A stretch of DNA of 46,623 bases from Kangiellaceae bacterium (GCA_019090895.1 JAHRVB010000032.1:1-46623); one strand, 5' to 3'; positions 9,574 to 18,931 are shown, numbered from the stretch's first letter. Program-made: numbers and translations. The notes: generated by a model not told the origin, from the letters alone.

Positions 9574-9604
9574 GAGCTGCTGAAATCATAGACTCAAGCA
9601 GCTC
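9574..9604. terminator. bidirectional terminator-like hairpin between panC and the TraT-like gene
   Basis: Perfect 8-bp stem GAGCTGCT/AGCAGCTC with a 15-nt loop, between two convergent genes. On the minus strand the stem is followed by TCTTTTCAGTTTT, a reasonable U-rich tract for the TraT-like gene. The plus-strand trailer is less U-rich (AGTCATTC). Confidence 0.55.
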
Positions 9605-9617
9605 AGTCATTCTATCT

Positions 9618-10382
9618 TTAGAAAAATCCAGCCATAGCATAAGCCGTTTTCTTGAACATTAGATCTTGAGCTTCAGAAAGTTCTAAGTTTGCTTTATTAG
9701 CAGTCGTTACGATCCGCGTACGATATTCCTTTTTGTTAGTTACTTCAGAAACCGTTTGCCGACTAGTACCAGCATCAGATATTTTTGAATCGACTTTGCT
9801 GTCTTTACGAACAAAAACACCCTTTCTTGCTTTTTCTTTGATTTGCACATCAGCAACAAGCATGAATGTAATGTCTTTAACTAAACTGCCAGAGATAAAA
9901 TCTGCAGCTCCAAGAAGTAAACCTCCAGCCGCCGCGCCTCGATATCGATTGCTACTATTTGCCATTGCGCCAAGAGCAGCACCACCAACGATAGCTCCCC
10001 CAGTGTACCCTTTTCCTAGAGCTTGCTCTGCAGCAGTCGGAGAGGTTTTTTCCAAATTCAAAACATAAATATTCATTTGAAATTGTGCAGCTTCGGGATC
10101 ATCTACAATCGTATAACCCGAATTACCTGGTACTGAAAACTGCTCTATAACAAAGGTTTTAAAAGCGTTCCGGTCAAATTCCATCACACCGCTTCTGACA
10201 TCAACATAAATCGTTCTTTTATTTTTCGCTACTGGGTCGACGAAAATTGCAGTACTCGTTCTTGTTTGAACATCAAGATCTTTCTTAGAAAGTAATGTAG
10301 TCGTAGCAGCACAGCCAAACAAGATGCTCAGCATCGCCCCCATAAAACCAACTCTTAACGTATTTTTATAATTTGCTTTCAT
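9618..10382 (-). CDS. TraT-like complement-resistance family lipoprotein
   Basis: The protein resembles the TraT outer-membrane lipoprotein family, whose plasmid members give surface exclusion and serum resistance. The N-terminus is a signal peptide with a lipobox-like end (ILFGCAATTTL, Cys at about residue 24). The segment LSKKDLDVQTRTSTAIFVDPV is close to TraT, followed by YVDVRSG. Around 120-160 lies a Gly/Ala-rich hydrophobic stretch (GGAIVGGAALGAM, GAAAGGLLLGAADF) as in TraT. The C-terminal part (TRIVTTANKANLEL) is also family-like. It is chromosomal, with no conjugation genes nearby. It lies 46 bp downstream of a small secreted-protein gene, so the two are probably cotranscribed. Confidence 0.8.
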   Translation of the reverse strand: MKANYKNTLRVGFMGAMLSILFGCAATTTLLSKKDLDVQTRTSTAIFVDPVAKNKRTIYVDVRSGVMEFDRNAFKTFVIEQFSVPGNSGYTIVDDPEAAQFQMNIYVLNLEKTSPTAAEQALGKGYTGGAIVGGAALGAMANSSNRYRGAAAGGLLLGAADFISGSLVKDITFMLVADVQIKEKARKGVFVRKDSKVDSKISDAGTSRQTVSEVTNKKEYRTRIVTTANKANLELSEAQDLMFKKTAYAMAGFF

Positions 10383-10428
10383 TTTTAGCTTCCTTCTATT
10401 TTATTGTTTACTGATTAAATTGGTTCAA

Positions 10429-10761
10429 CTAATACCAATATCGCCCGTGATAACGCCGATAATAGCGACACGAACGGTAATGATTCCAACCTCGGTGATA
10501 AATACTAGCGCAGGTATATCCAGGTTTCCAAAAAGTCGGGGCTTTCGCTGCTGGCTTCAGGTCTTTTTTCATTGCTTCTTGGATGAATGCATCGATCTTT
10601 TTTTCATCAGCAACAGAGAATGGTTTTTCCATTACTTCAGCGTTCAATTGCCGCTGCATCGCGGCCATCTCGTCATCCTCTTCACTTGCTATGGCAAGCG
10701 TCGAAATCCCTAGCGCTGCAATCAGAAAAAAACAAACTTTCTTCAAATGCTTCGTATACAT
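10429..10761 (-). CDS. secreted protein with C-terminal YYRRYHGRYW motif (short paralogue)
   Basis: Function not recognised. The 110-residue product has a clear Sec signal peptide ending near AIA-SEEDD. The mature part has an acidic helix (SEEDDEMAAMQRQLNA), a charged region ending KKDLKP, then PGYTC and a Tyr/Arg/His-rich tail with two Cys (PGYTC..., YRSCRYYRRYHGRYW) that could form a disulfide. The ATG at 10761 has a very strong Shine-Dalgarno (GGAGGG, 8 nt upstream). It is clearly paralogous to the first ~115 residues of the divergent gene at 11239. It precedes the TraT-like lipoprotein gene by 46 bp, so an envelope role is likely. Confidence 0.8.
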   Translation of the reverse strand: MYTKHLKKVCFFLIAALGISTLAIASEEDDEMAAMQRQLNAEVMEKPFSVADEKKIDAFIQEAMKKDLKPAAKAPTFWKPGYTCASIYHRGWNHYRSCRYYRRYHGRYWY

Positions 10762-11238
10762 TATATTCCCTCCGGTTTTACAATCGAAATACCAACTTGA
10801 ATTGGCTATTCGGCATCATAGGTCATTTTTCAGTCGTTCCTTAGCATAATACTCCAATAAAAAAGTACATACCAGTGACTATTTTGTATATCGATGATAT
10901 TTAACTTTGCTCACTGCGTCGATATTTATTTATCGTTAAGGATAGGCGCTGAATGCTTTCTTAACTTAATCGATTATATTAGAACTTTATAATTTACCAA
11001 CTCATAGTTGGCATTACTTGGCCTTAATCTTATACTCATTTTTGTACTGATATAATCGTCAGATAATGGTAGTTAGGGGTAGATAATCCCTTTTTGAGAT
11101 TTCAGGACTTATTTTGGTTCAATATTTAACCGGTTTCGTGATATCTTCTCCTAAAGGTAAAGTAGACTTATTAGATGAGATTTCACAACTTACACTATTC
11201 TCTATTTCTGTTTCTAATTAACATAGGACGTCAATATT
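10762..11238. other. 477-bp divergent intergenic region between paralogues
   Basis: It must hold the promoters of both divergent secreted-protein genes. It is AT-rich with several TATAAT-like strings, but none with a convincing -35 partner. A weak hairpin with a T-run (AGGG...CCCTTTTT near 11076-11097) points toward the 11239 gene and could be an attenuator-like element. I see no RNA gene or coding remnant. Confidence 0.4.
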
Positions 11239-12084
11239 ATGAACAAAATCAAAAGCTCTCTCTCGATACTGATCGCAGTGAGCGCTATTTCCTTGATCTT
11301 TTCTAACGCTTTATTCGCCAGCGAAGAAGACGATGAAATGGCGGCAATGCAAAGACAACTCAATGCCAATGTGATGAATCAGCCATTTGACCCTGGCGAC
11401 GTCGCTCGAGTCGATGCCTATATCAAATCCGCAATGCAAAAAGATTTAAAACCGGTCAGTGTAGCGCCAACTTATTGGAGACCAGGTTATACCTGTAATT
11501 ATATTCGAAGATATCGATACCGTTATCGGGCCTACAGAGATTGCCTGTACTACCACCGATATCACGGCCGATATTGGGGGCAACCAGTAGTGGTCGCGCC
11601 TGCGGCAGTCGTTGTTGCACCAGCTCCAGTAGTCGTTGCACCAGCTCCAGTGGTCGTCAGGTCTGAACCTAGAGTCGTGGTAAAAAGCTCTTCTCAAACC
11701 ATCAGAGTTGAAAAGTTTGATGAAGACGCCTTGCAGGACTATTACAAAGGGCTAAAATCTGCAGTGAAGTTTATGTCGATGTTTTCGACCTTCACACCGG
11801 AACAGTTCGACCAAATGTCGAAACAATCGAATGGTTCTCAATGGTGGATGGCGTGGTCTGGAATAGTGACAGGGCAACTTGAAACGGCAAAGATAGAATT
11901 AGAAGATTGGCCAACCTCTGCTAAAAAAGAAGCTTGGGCAATTCTGGGCAACAAGATAACTAAGTACAACAAGCTTTTTAATAAACACAGAGACAGCATC
12001 ATCGCAAACAATGCTTTCGAGGATAAATTACGTAACTCCGTAAAAGGTTTCGATTTAGTCACTGAAGAATCTTTAATGGAATAA
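11239..12084 (+). CDS. secreted protein, long paralogue with Val/Pro/Ala linker and C-terminal helical domain
   Basis: Function not recognised. The 281-residue product has a signal peptide ending near LFA-SEEDD. It then repeats the layout of the 10429-10761 gene: SEEDDEMAAMQRQLNA, KDLKP, PT-W-PGYTC, and a Tyr/Arg-rich module ending YHRYHGRYWG (about residue 114). A linker at about 116-150 consists of VVVAPAP-type repeats, and a soluble, probably helical C-terminal domain of about 120 residues follows (YYKGLKSAVKFMSMF, EQFDQMSKQ, WWMAWSGIVTG). The Val/Pro linker suggests a surface or periplasmic spacer. Shine-Dalgarno AGGAC precedes the ATG. A hairpin lies just downstream. Confidence 0.8.
   Translation: MNKIKSSLSILIAVSAISLIFSNALFASEEDDEMAAMQRQLNANVMNQPFDPGDVARVDAYIKSAMQKDLKPVSVAPTYWRPGYTCNYIRRYRYRYRAYRDCLYYHRYHGRYWGQPVVVAPAAVVVAPAPVVVAPAPVVVRSEPRVVVKSSSQTIRVEKFDEDALQDYYKGLKSAVKFMSMFSTFTPEQFDQMSKQSNGSQWWMAWSGIVTGQLETAKIELEDWPTSAKKEAWAILGNKITKYNKLFNKHRDSIIANNAFEDKLRNSVKGFDLVTEESLME
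11617..11658 (+). repeat. two tandem 21-bp units encoding the Val/Ala/Pro linker
   Basis: Two adjacent 21-bp copies (11617-11637 and 11638-11658) begin GCACCAGCTCCAGT and differ at two bases. Each encodes APAPVVV. The unit is a multiple of 3, so copy-number change would alter linker length without breaking the frame. Confidence 0.75.
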
Positions 12085-12095
12085 ATTTAGGTAAA

Positions 12096-12133
12096 AAGTG
12101 ACGCAGCTATATTTATTCAGTGTTGCGCCACTT
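12096..12133 (+). terminator. terminator-like hairpin after the long paralogue
   Basis: Stem AAGTG-a-CGCA / TGCG-c-CACTT (nine pairs, one mismatch), followed by ATTTCTC. It starts 12 bp after the stop codon. The loop is long and the U-tract is only moderate. Confidence 0.45.
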
Positions 12134-12250
12134 ATTTCTCAACTTCCCTCTCTCACATCTTGTCTGTGATAAATAACACTAGCCGATGGACAGTCTTCGA
12201 ATAATTGGATATTGTTATTCTCATTATGATGACTCGATGGGAATAACAAA

Positions 12251-14179
12251 ATGACAGATGTAAACTCACACCCCCTACTACCCGATTTTGCGAAAAATGC
12301 ACTCATTGATAGGAGCCGATATCAGTCTGAATATCGACGTTCCGTCGACAATCCAGACAAATATTGGGCTGAGCAAGCAGAGAAATTCATCGACTGGTAC
12401 AAACCATGGGAAACAGTCAGCAACGTCGATTATCACCAAGCAAAAATAGCATGGTTCGAAGGTGCTGAATTAAATGTTGCTTACAACTGTATCGACCGGC
12501 ACCTACCGACCAAAGCGAATCAAACGGCCATTATTTTTGAAGGTGATGAGCCCGGCCAACATCGTAATATAACCTATCAAGAATTACATGATGAAGTCTG
12601 TCGTTTTGCTAATGTACTTAAACAACGAGGTGTTAAAAAGGGCGATCGCGTCTGTATTTATATGCCAATGATACCGGAAGTCGGTTATGCAATGCTCGCT
12701 TGCGCACGTATCGGCGCAGTTCACTCTGTGGTATTCGGAGGATTTTCTCCCGAGGCTCTCAAGACCAGAATTCTCGATTCCGATTGTCGAGTGGTCATCA
12801 CCGCAGACGAAGGCGTGCGAGGCGGTAAAAAAATTCCTTTAAAGGCAAATACTGACGCTGCAATTAGCGAATGTCACAATGTTCATTCAGTTATTGTAGT
12901 AAAACGCACCAACGGATCAGTCAATTGGAATGAATCCATTGATGTCGATTACGAGATAGAAAGGAATAAAGCTGCTGCGACTTGCAAACCAGAATCAATG
13001 TCAGCTGAAGACCCACTATTCATTCTCTATACATCAGGTTCAACAGGCACACCTAAAGGTGTAATGCATACTTCTGGTGGATATCTGCTCTATGCAGCAA
13101 TGAGTCACAAATATGTATTCGATTATAAAGACGGTGATATCTATTGGTGTACCGCCGACGCCGGTTGGATTACCGGCCACTCCTATATATTTTACGGTCC
13201 GCTTGCAAACGGAGCGACGACATTAGTGTTTGAAGGAGTCCCTACTTACCCTTCTGTTTCGCGTTTTTGGCAAGTTGTTGATGAACACAAGGTATCTATT
13301 TTTTACACTGCCCCAACAGCATTACGCGCATTAATGGCACAAGGAAACAGTCCTGTTACGGATACATCTAGGTCGAGTTTACGTTTACTAGGAACCGTTG
13401 GAGAACCAATCAATCCGGAAGCATGGGAATGGTATTACAACATAGTCGGTGAAGGCCGATGCCCAATTGTTGATACTTGGTGGCAAACAGAAACCGGAGG
13501 CATAATGATAACGCCATTAGCCGGTGCACATGATTTAAAACCCGGTGCAGCAAGTAAACCATTTTTCGGTATAAAACCGATGCTTCTGGATAATGAAGGA
13601 AAGGAATTACTCGGAGAAGCGTCTGGAAGTTTAGCCATAGGTCAAAGCTGGCCAGGACAAATGCGTGGTGTGTATGGCGACCAACAACGGTTCTTCGATA
13701 CTTATTTTTCGCAATTTCCCGGCTATTATTTTACCGGCGACGGCGCAAGACGTGACGCTGATGGTTATATTTGGATAACCGGTCGTATGGATGATGTTTT
13801 AAATGTTTCAGGTCATCGCCTCGGTACTGCTGAAATTGAAAGTGCATTAGTACTGCATCCCCAAGTTGCTGAAGCAGCGGTGGTCGGCTTTCCTCATAAA
13901 ATCAAAGGCGAAGCTATTTATGCGTACGTAACCTTAATGAATGGTGAAACACCTAGTGATGAATTGAAATTAGAACTAAGGCAGTTTGTTGGAAGTGAAA
14001 TTGGTGCAATAGCTAAACCAGAAGCTATTCAATGGGCGCCAGGGCTACCCAAAACTCGCTCCGGTAAAATTATGAGACGAATTCTGCGAAAAATTGCTTC
14101 AAACGAATTTGATCAACTCGGAGATATATCAACACTCGCCGATCCGTCGGTAGTGGAAGATTTGAAAAACGCACGGTAA
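12251..14179 (+). CDS. acs: acetyl-CoA synthetase (AMP-forming)
   Basis: Activates acetate to acetyl-CoA through acetyl-AMP in the cytosol. The 642-residue protein covers the whole family (about 650). Visible motifs: [18 protein letters not shown] near 70-90; the P-loop-like [16 protein letters not shown] near 260; [26 protein letters not shown] near 410 with the acetate-pocket Trp; [10 protein letters not shown]; and the C-terminal [13 protein letters not shown], whose Lys is the acetylation-regulated catalytic Lys. A propionyl-CoA ligase is possible but the motifs fit Acs better. It is followed by a hairpin and then phaR, a PHA-metabolism regulator. Confidence 0.94.
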   Translation: MTDVNSHPLLPDFAKNALIDRSRYQSEYRRSVDNPDKYWAEQAEKFIDWYKPWETVSNVDYHQAKIAWFEGAELNVAYNCIDRHLPTKANQTAIIFEGDEPGQHRNITYQELHDEVCRFANVLKQRGVKKGDRVCIYMPMIPEVGYAMLACARIGAVHSVVFGGFSPEALKTRILDSDCRVVITADEGVRGGKKIPLKANTDAAISECHNVHSVIVVKRTNGSVNWNESIDVDYEIERNKAAATCKPESMSAEDPLFILYTSGSTGTPKGVMHTSGGYLLYAAMSHKYVFDYKDGDIYWCTADAGWITGHSYIFYGPLANGATTLVFEGVPTYPSVSRFWQVVDEHKVSIFYTAPTALRALMAQGNSPVTDTSRSSLRLLGTVGEPINPEAWEWYYNIVGEGRCPIVDTWWQTETGGIMITPLAGAHDLKPGAASKPFFGIKPMLLDNEGKELLGEASGSLAIGQSWPGQMRGVYGDQQRFFDTYFSQFPGYYFTGDGARRDADGYIWITGRMDDVLNVSGHRLGTAEIESALVLHPQVAEAAVVGFPHKIKGEAIYAYVTLMNGETPSDELKLELRQFVGSEIGAIAKPEAIQWAPGLPKTRSGKIMRRILRKIASNEFDQLGDISTLADPSVVEDLKNAR

Positions 14180-14199
14180 TCAACAATCAAATAATTCAA

Positions 14200-14241
14200 G
14201 CTCTTCTTACTGGTTAGTAATCTTTAATTAGTGAGAAGAGC
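14200..14241. terminator. 12-bp-stem hairpin between acs and phaR
   Basis: GCTCTTCTTACT pairs with AGTGAGAAGAGC (11 Watson-Crick pairs plus one G-U) around an 18-nt loop, 21 bp after the acs stop. No T-run follows on the plus strand, so it may be an mRNA-end stabiliser rather than an intrinsic terminator. Confidence 0.4.
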
Positions 14242-14340
14242 GTCAGGAATTAATGCTGGAATGCAACAATAGATCTTGGTACACTCATCTGAACAAAAAA
14301 TAAACAATAAGAAGAAGTACTCACAAAGGACCGGCCCAAC

Positions 14341-14841
14341 GTGCAAGAGAATCAAGCGTCAGAAACACGAATAATAAAAAAATATCCCAACCGTCGATTA
14401 TACGACACTCACATTAGTAGCTACATTACGCTTCAAGATATTAAAGAGTTAGTAATGTCCTATTGCGATTTCAAAGTTATCGATGCAAAAACAAAAGATG
14501 ATCTAACGCGATGTACTTTAATGCAACTCATAGCGGAAGAAGAATCCAACGGGAGTCCAATTCTGTCGGCTGATATACTGCAAGAGTTTGTACGTTTTTA
14601 TGGTGATTCGATGCAAGCGATGATGAGCCGATTTTTGGAACACAGTGTTAAACTATTTATGGAGAAACGCGCTGGATTAAAAAGCCCATTAAATAGTATG
14701 TTAGGCACCAATCAAGCTTCTCAAATGCAAGATATCGCAGAACAAAATTTGGAAACTTTTGATCGTAATTTTACAGCTTCGACGTTATCTGACCCTCACG
14801 CTACAAGAATTTCAGCGACAGCAAAGTCAGGCTTAACCTGA
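14341..14841 (+). CDS. phaR: polyhydroxyalkanoate synthesis repressor PhaR
   Basis: DNA-binding repressor that senses PHA granules and controls phasin and PHA genes. The 166-residue protein has the conserved N-terminal DNA-binding/PHB-accumulation domain: RIIKKYPNRRLYDTHISSYITL (residues about 9-30, in order RIIKKYPNRRLYDT then SSYITLQD), VIDAKTKDDLTRCTL and LMQLIAEEE. A second helical region includes FVRFYGDSMQAMMSRFLEHS. Translation starts at GTG 14341 with an AAAGGA Shine-Dalgarno. No phaA, phaB or phaC gene is in the window, but acetyl-CoA-forming acs lies directly upstream. Confidence 0.92.
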   Translation: MQENQASETRIIKKYPNRRLYDTHISSYITLQDIKELVMSYCDFKVIDAKTKDDLTRCTLMQLIAEEESNGSPILSADILQEFVRFYGDSMQAMMSRFLEHSVKLFMEKRAGLKSPLNSMLGTNQASQMQDIAEQNLETFDRNFTASTLSDPHATRISATAKSGLT

Positions 14842-14891
14842 TATTCGATAGTTAGCTCACCTTGAAGTGAAGCAATGGTTAATTGTATTTT

Positions 14892-15656
14892 TTAAAGTAT
14901 TCGCTGAGAGAATAGAACTAATATGCTGATTAGGAAATCAAAGTAACTACTTTTAATCAGTAGCGAAACACAAACAATGAAGATTCCCCAGCTGAGCAGG
15001 GAATTGGTGATTGCAAAACTCAAGTTGCGAGCCTCTTGTCGAGTATGAATTCGATAAACACGTTTGCTTTGTCTAACAGCCATCCATAAAACACAACCAA
15101 TTACAGCTAATAGAAACAATAGAGTCATAGCAACATCTTGATCGAGTTCAAAAGCTGCCCCTACCAATATTCCAGGTAGTAAATAAAAAGGAGCCCAAAT
15201 GAGACCAGAGGATAAGTTAACCCACATAAAAGTCCTCTTAGGCATTTCAGAAATCCCAGCCACCAAAGGAATCACTGCTCTAACAGGTCCAATAAAACGG
15301 CCGATAAAAACTCCCCAAGCTCCGTGCTTTTCAAAGAATTCCTTTGACCGCTCAATTAAACGCTGTTGTTTAGCGACGATCTTCCATGCCAGTATCTTTT
15401 CGTGATAGTGAAAACCAACATAGAAACTTAAATATTCACCAATGATAGCTCCCAAATAAGCTGAAATTACAATTGGTGCAAAGTCTAAAACATCGGCTCC
15501 AATCATCGTTCCCACGCCAACCAATAGGACCCAACCTGGTACCAGTATTCCGATAATGGCGAGCGATTCTAGGAATGCTATCAAAAAGACAATAAACCAA
15601 GCCCATTCAGCATGTTGCTGAATTGTTTGTAGAATTGCCTCTGTGAGTGACTGCAT
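14892..15656 (-). CDS. DedA family integral membrane protein
   Basis: Inner-membrane protein of the DedA/SNARE-associated superfamily; members act as undecaprenyl-phosphate/lipid flippases or affect membrane homeostasis. The 254-residue protein has several hydrophobic segments. Family motifs include FLESLAIIGILVPG, GAIIGEYLSFYVG, the re-entrant FIGRFIGPVRAVIPLVAG (conserved F/GRF..P.R) and MPKRTFMWVN. It lies 24 bp after the DUF3667 gene and is probably cotranscribed with it. The specific lipid substrate cannot be assigned. Confidence 0.9.
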   Translation of the reverse strand: MQSLTEAILQTIQQHAEWAWFIVFLIAFLESLAIIGILVPGWVLLVGVGTMIGADVLDFAPIVISAYLGAIIGEYLSFYVGFHYHEKILAWKIVAKQQRLIERSKEFFEKHGAWGVFIGRFIGPVRAVIPLVAGISEMPKRTFMWVNLSSGLIWAPFYLLPGILVGAAFELDQDVAMTLLFLLAVIGCVLWMAVRQSKRVYRIHTRQEARNLSFAITNSLLSWGIFIVCVSLLIKSSYFDFLISILVLFSQRIL

Positions 15657-15680
15657 GAATGTTCCGGTTGGTAAATAACT

Positions 15681-16871
15681 TTATGCTTGGTAAGCACCAG
15701 CAGCTAAGGTAAGGACAAATCCGAACGAAATCATGATCAAATAAATGAACCCCAGTAAGAACGACTTTCCGATAGTAACAAACCATCCTTGTTGATAAAA
15801 ACGCTTCATCGCAAGAAACACGTAAATAACCATCCAATAACTTAGAAGGGTTACCACTAATTCCAGAGCGCCAGCGCCCGTTTGAGCAATACTTGAATCT
15901 AGTTCTTTTAGTTTCTCAGCTGAAAAACCGGAAATAATCTGTAGCATCAAAACCATGTAAATAAATGCATGGTTATGCAATAGGAAAATCAAATGTTCGA
16001 TATAATAACGGCTTGAGAAAGCGTAGAAAAATTTCAGAAATATTGCGAATATTGGCAATATAATGAACATTATATAAGGTAGCACTTCAAAAAATGAATC
16101 GACAAGAGGTCCGGGGTCATTCTTCCAAATTTTAATTTTGGGATTGATAACTTCTAAGAATGAGCGAATCCACCCTTCCTTCATTTTTTCCAAACCTTTT
16201 AACTGCAGTTTTTCCTCATCCCAATCTAAATTTAACGAATCATCGTCATCATTAGAATTGTTGATGGCCTTTTGGTCTAACGGTGCATTTTCACTACCTT
16301 TGGTTACAGTAATCAAATCTTCGTTAGCGGGATTTATTCTGAGATTAAAACCATCTTTATCTTTATCTTTATCTTTATCTTTATTGTCAGCAATTTGATT
16401 CACTTCGTTAATCACTTGATTAATTTCATCGGTCACTTCATTCGCGACTTCTTCAGCAATCTCTTGATCCTGATTATTTTTAACGATGTTATCAAACTTC
16501 AACTCATCAGTATCCGTTACACCTTGAATCATCAATATTAATAACAAGCTAGTAATTAGATAAAGCCTAAACGGCAGTACATAAAAAAAACGTCTACCTT
16601 TTATATAATCTAAAGTAATTCGACCGGGTTTGATTAGTAACGGAATAATTGAGTGTTTGAGACGGGAATCGTAACCAATAGTATCGTCCAATAATTCTCT
16701 GACAACATTACCAAAAAATTTGATCATACTCTTGGATGATTGACCGCAACTGTGACAATAAAGCCCTGCAAGCGTAACACCACAATTACTACAATATTCT
16801 TGCCCACTTTCGGTATCGTGCGGCGATACTTGGGCTGTATTTTCAACTGTTTCTAATTTGCTTTGTGTCAT
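15681..16871 (-). CDS. DUF3667-type zinc-ribbon membrane protein
   Basis: Function unknown. The 396-residue protein begins with a cytosolic zinc ribbon, C27xxC30...C39xxC42 (YCSNCGVTLAGLYCHSCGQ). The DUF3667 signature region follows: GNVVRELLDDTIGYDSRL and LLIKPGRITLDYIKGRR, then a hydrophobic segment (FRLYLITSLLLILM). A charged loop of about 130 residues, including a Lys-Asp repeat, precedes four or so membrane segments near the C-terminus. It lies 62 bp after lipA on the same strand and just before DedA. Possibly a membrane-envelope factor; the partner is unknown. Confidence 0.82.
   Translation of the reverse strand: MTQSKLETVENTAQVSPHDTESGQEYCSNCGVTLAGLYCHSCGQSSKSMIKFFGNVVRELLDDTIGYDSRLKHSIIPLLIKPGRITLDYIKGRRFFYVLPFRLYLITSLLLILMIQGVTDTDELKFDNIVKNNQDQEIAEEVANEVTDEINQVINEVNQIADNKDKDKDKDKDGFNLRINPANEDLITVTKGSENAPLDQKAINNSNDDDDSLNLDWDEEKLQLKGLEKMKEGWIRSFLEVINPKIKIWKNDPGPLVDSFFEVLPYIMFIILPIFAIFLKFFYAFSSRYYIEHLIFLLHNHAFIYMVLMLQIISGFSAEKLKELDSSIAQTGAGALELVVTLLSYWMVIYVFLAMKRFYQQGWFVTIGKSFLLGFIYLIMISFGFVLTLAAGAYQA
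16353..16384 (-). repeat. hexanucleotide repeat encoding Lys-Asp dipeptides
   Basis: ATCTTT occurs five times in a row plus a partial copy on the plus strand. On the coding strand it encodes alternating Lys and Asp in the DUF3667 protein loop. Because the unit is 6 bp, slippage would change only loop length. Confidence 0.85.
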
Positions 16872-16933
16872 GTTGTTCTCTTTACCAGTTTATTTATTTT
16901 TATTGGTAACTAAAACCCAACCATCCAAACCGC

Positions 16934-17935
16934 CTACTGATTATTGATGCCCGCATTGTTGCCTTCGAGCGCTCTTTCTGCTCTGTAACTTGAGCGTACA
17001 AAAGGGCCCGAAACAACTTCCTTAAATCCCATTTCTAATCCCCACTGTCGGTAACGATCAAATTCTTCCGGTGTAACGTACCGCTCAATATCTAAATGAT
17101 TAGGAGTAGGTCTGAGATATTGACCCAAAGTTACAATATCGAGGTTAATCGCACGTAAGTCTCTCATGGTTTCTCGAATCTCATCTTCGGTTTCTCCTAG
17201 GCCAAGCATCAAACTTGTTTTAGTCAAAATATCGGGACGATATTTTTTCGCATGAGCTAATAAATCCATCGTAGTTTCATAGCTAGCTCTAGGATCTCGC
17301 ACAGGATGAGTCAATCGTTTCACTGTTTCTATATTTTGTGCAAACACTACGATGCCGGAGTCCAATACTTCTTCCAATGCCTTTATATTTCCTTTGAAGT
17401 CTGGAGTCAGAACCTCCACATTAGTTTGTGGATTTACTCGTTTAACCGCTTTAACACATTCGGCATAATGGTGCGCCCCACCATCATCAAGGTCATCCCG
17501 ATCAACTGAAGTAAAAACGATATACTTCAAACCCATTAGTCTTACTGATTCTGCTGAATTCTCTGGTTCATCATGATCAAGCCAACCTTTAGGATTACCC
17601 GTATCGACGGAACAAAAACGACAAGCACGAGTGCAAACTGATCCCATTAACATGATGGTCGCAGTTCCCGCTGTCCAGCACTCTCCTATATTGGGACACT
17701 TGGACTCTTCACAAACAGTACTCAACTTGTGACCGCGCACATTCGATTTAACTTGCTGGTATCCTTTGCCATTTGGAAGCTTCACTTTTAACCAACTTGG
17801 CTTACCACCGACGACTTTCTTCGAACTACCTCGATGGTGTTTTACGCCATCCTTTATCGCCGAAAAGCCTTGTTCAGTTTCAAACTTCTTTCCGCTAGGT
17901 ATCATTTTTACTGGGATTATATTTTCTTCATTCAT
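16934..17935 (-). CDS. lipA: lipoyl synthase
   Basis: Radical-SAM enzyme inserting two sulfurs into protein-bound octanoyl groups to form lipoate. The 333-residue protein has the auxiliary-cluster cysteines ([14 protein letters not shown], around 76-87), the radical-SAM CxxxCxxC in [10 protein letters not shown] (around 102-109), and the C-terminal cluster ligand Ser in VRSSYRAE. Its ATG overlaps the lipB stop by 4 bp, indicating translational coupling with the enzyme that supplies its substrate. Confidence 0.97.
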   Translation of the reverse strand: MNEENIIPVKMIPSGKKFETEQGFSAIKDGVKHHRGSSKKVVGGKPSWLKVKLPNGKGYQQVKSNVRGHKLSTVCEESKCPNIGECWTAGTATIMLMGSVCTRACRFCSVDTGNPKGWLDHDEPENSAESVRLMGLKYIVFTSVDRDDLDDGGAHHYAECVKAVKRVNPQTNVEVLTPDFKGNIKALEEVLDSGIVVFAQNIETVKRLTHPVRDPRASYETTMDLLAHAKKYRPDILTKTSLMLGLGETEDEIRETMRDLRAINLDIVTLGQYLRPTPNHLDIERYVTPEEFDRYRQWGLEMGFKEVVSGPFVRSSYRAERALEGNNAGINNQ

Positions 17936-18600
17936 AAATGGTACTCCAACTCTGGTGCCCCTTGAACTTCCGAATAGGAATAATCAAGGGTATCCAAAAT
18001 AATACTTCTTAAAGTCGGTTCAACCGTCTTAATATTTGATGGTCCGGCTAAATCTTTCAATTGCACCATCTCTAATCCCTGATAGCCGCACGGGTTAATT
18101 CGAGTAAAAGGTTCTTTATCCATATTGATGTTCAAGGCTAAGCCATGAAAAGAACACCCTCTTTTAATTTTTAGTCCTAAAGAACAGATTTTCTTGTTAT
18201 CGACGTATACTCCTGGGGCATCCGCTTTCGCAACGGCTTCAATTTTGAATCGTGCCAATAACTTGATAATAATATTCTCGATATGAGTAACTAGCTGCCG
18301 CACACCCAATTTTTTTCTTTTGAGGTCAATCATAAAATAAACAACAAGCTGGCCTGGCCCGTGATAAGTCACTTGGCCACCGCGATCGACTTGAACGATG
18401 GGTATGTCTCCGGGCTTTAACAAGTGTTCCTGTTTGCCAGCTAGCCCTTGAGTGAATACCGAAAGGTGTTCCACAAACCAAATTTCGTCTGCATCATTTG
18501 ACGTACGCTCCTTGGTAAACTGCTGCATAGCACGCCAAACAGGCTCGTAAGTAGAAAGCCCTAAATTTCTAAAAACACACTTTTCGGCCAGATCATTCAT
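17932..18600 (-). CDS. lipB: octanoyl-ACP:protein N-octanoyltransferase
   Basis: Transfers octanoate from ACP to lipoyl domains. The 222-residue protein carries [17 protein letters not shown], the invariant Lys in [15 protein letters not shown], and the catalytic Cys in [11 protein letters not shown]. These are the Cys/Lys acyltransfer pair of LipB. It sits between ybeD and lipA as in enterobacteria. The start at ATG 18600 gives the normal length. Confidence 0.96.
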   Translation of the reverse strand: MNDLAEKCVFRNLGLSTYEPVWRAMQQFTKERTSNDADEIWFVEHLSVFTQGLAGKQEHLLKPGDIPIVQVDRGGQVTYHGPGQLVVYFMIDLKRKKLGVRQLVTHIENIIIKLLARFKIEAVAKADAPGVYVDNKKICSLGLKIKRGCSFHGLALNINMDKEPFTRINPCGYQGLEMVQLKDLAGPSNIKTVEPTLRSIILDTLDYSYSEVQGAPELEYHL

Positions 18601-18655
18601 TTGTCTATATAATAGGTATTAATAACGAGGCACAGCTATTGCTGGCAAATAAAAA

Positions 18656-18913
18656 TCAAAGACACACTTTAACGCAATCGAGAGCATTGACAGCGAGATA
18701 AATTTCATCCAGTTGCTCTTTGGATGTCGCCTTAAACGTCACGCTAACCGCAATATAATTCCCTTTTTTGCTCGGATTGATTTTAGGAACATAATCGCCA
18801 GGTATATATTTATTAATAACGGAAACAATTAAATCTTCGGCTTGTTGATCGGCATATGCCAAGGCTTTAAACATAAAATCACAAGGAAATTTCCATAACT
18901 CATTTTCACTCAT
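18656..18913 (-). CDS. ybeD: YbeD/DUF493 family protein
   Basis: Small cytosolic ACT-like-fold protein of unknown exact function, conserved between dacA and lipB in gammaproteobacteria. The 85 residues match the family length, with the typical opening WKFPCDFMFKALAYA, then GNYIAVSVTFKATSKEQLDEIY. It starts 18 bp after dacA, in the same transcriptional run. A regulatory role for lipoate or wall enzymes is only suggested by this conserved position. Confidence 0.92.
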   Translation of the reverse strand: MSENELWKFPCDFMFKALAYADQQAEDLIVSVINKYIPGDYVPKINPSKKGNYIAVSVTFKATSKEQLDEIYLAVNALDCVKVCL

Positions 18914-18931
18914 TATTACAACTCCCGACTT

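Noticed and set aside
9618..12084. TraT-like gene as evidence of an integrated conjugative element
   Set aside because: No relaxase, pilus, integrase or attachment repeats nearby; chromosomal TraT-like genes are common.
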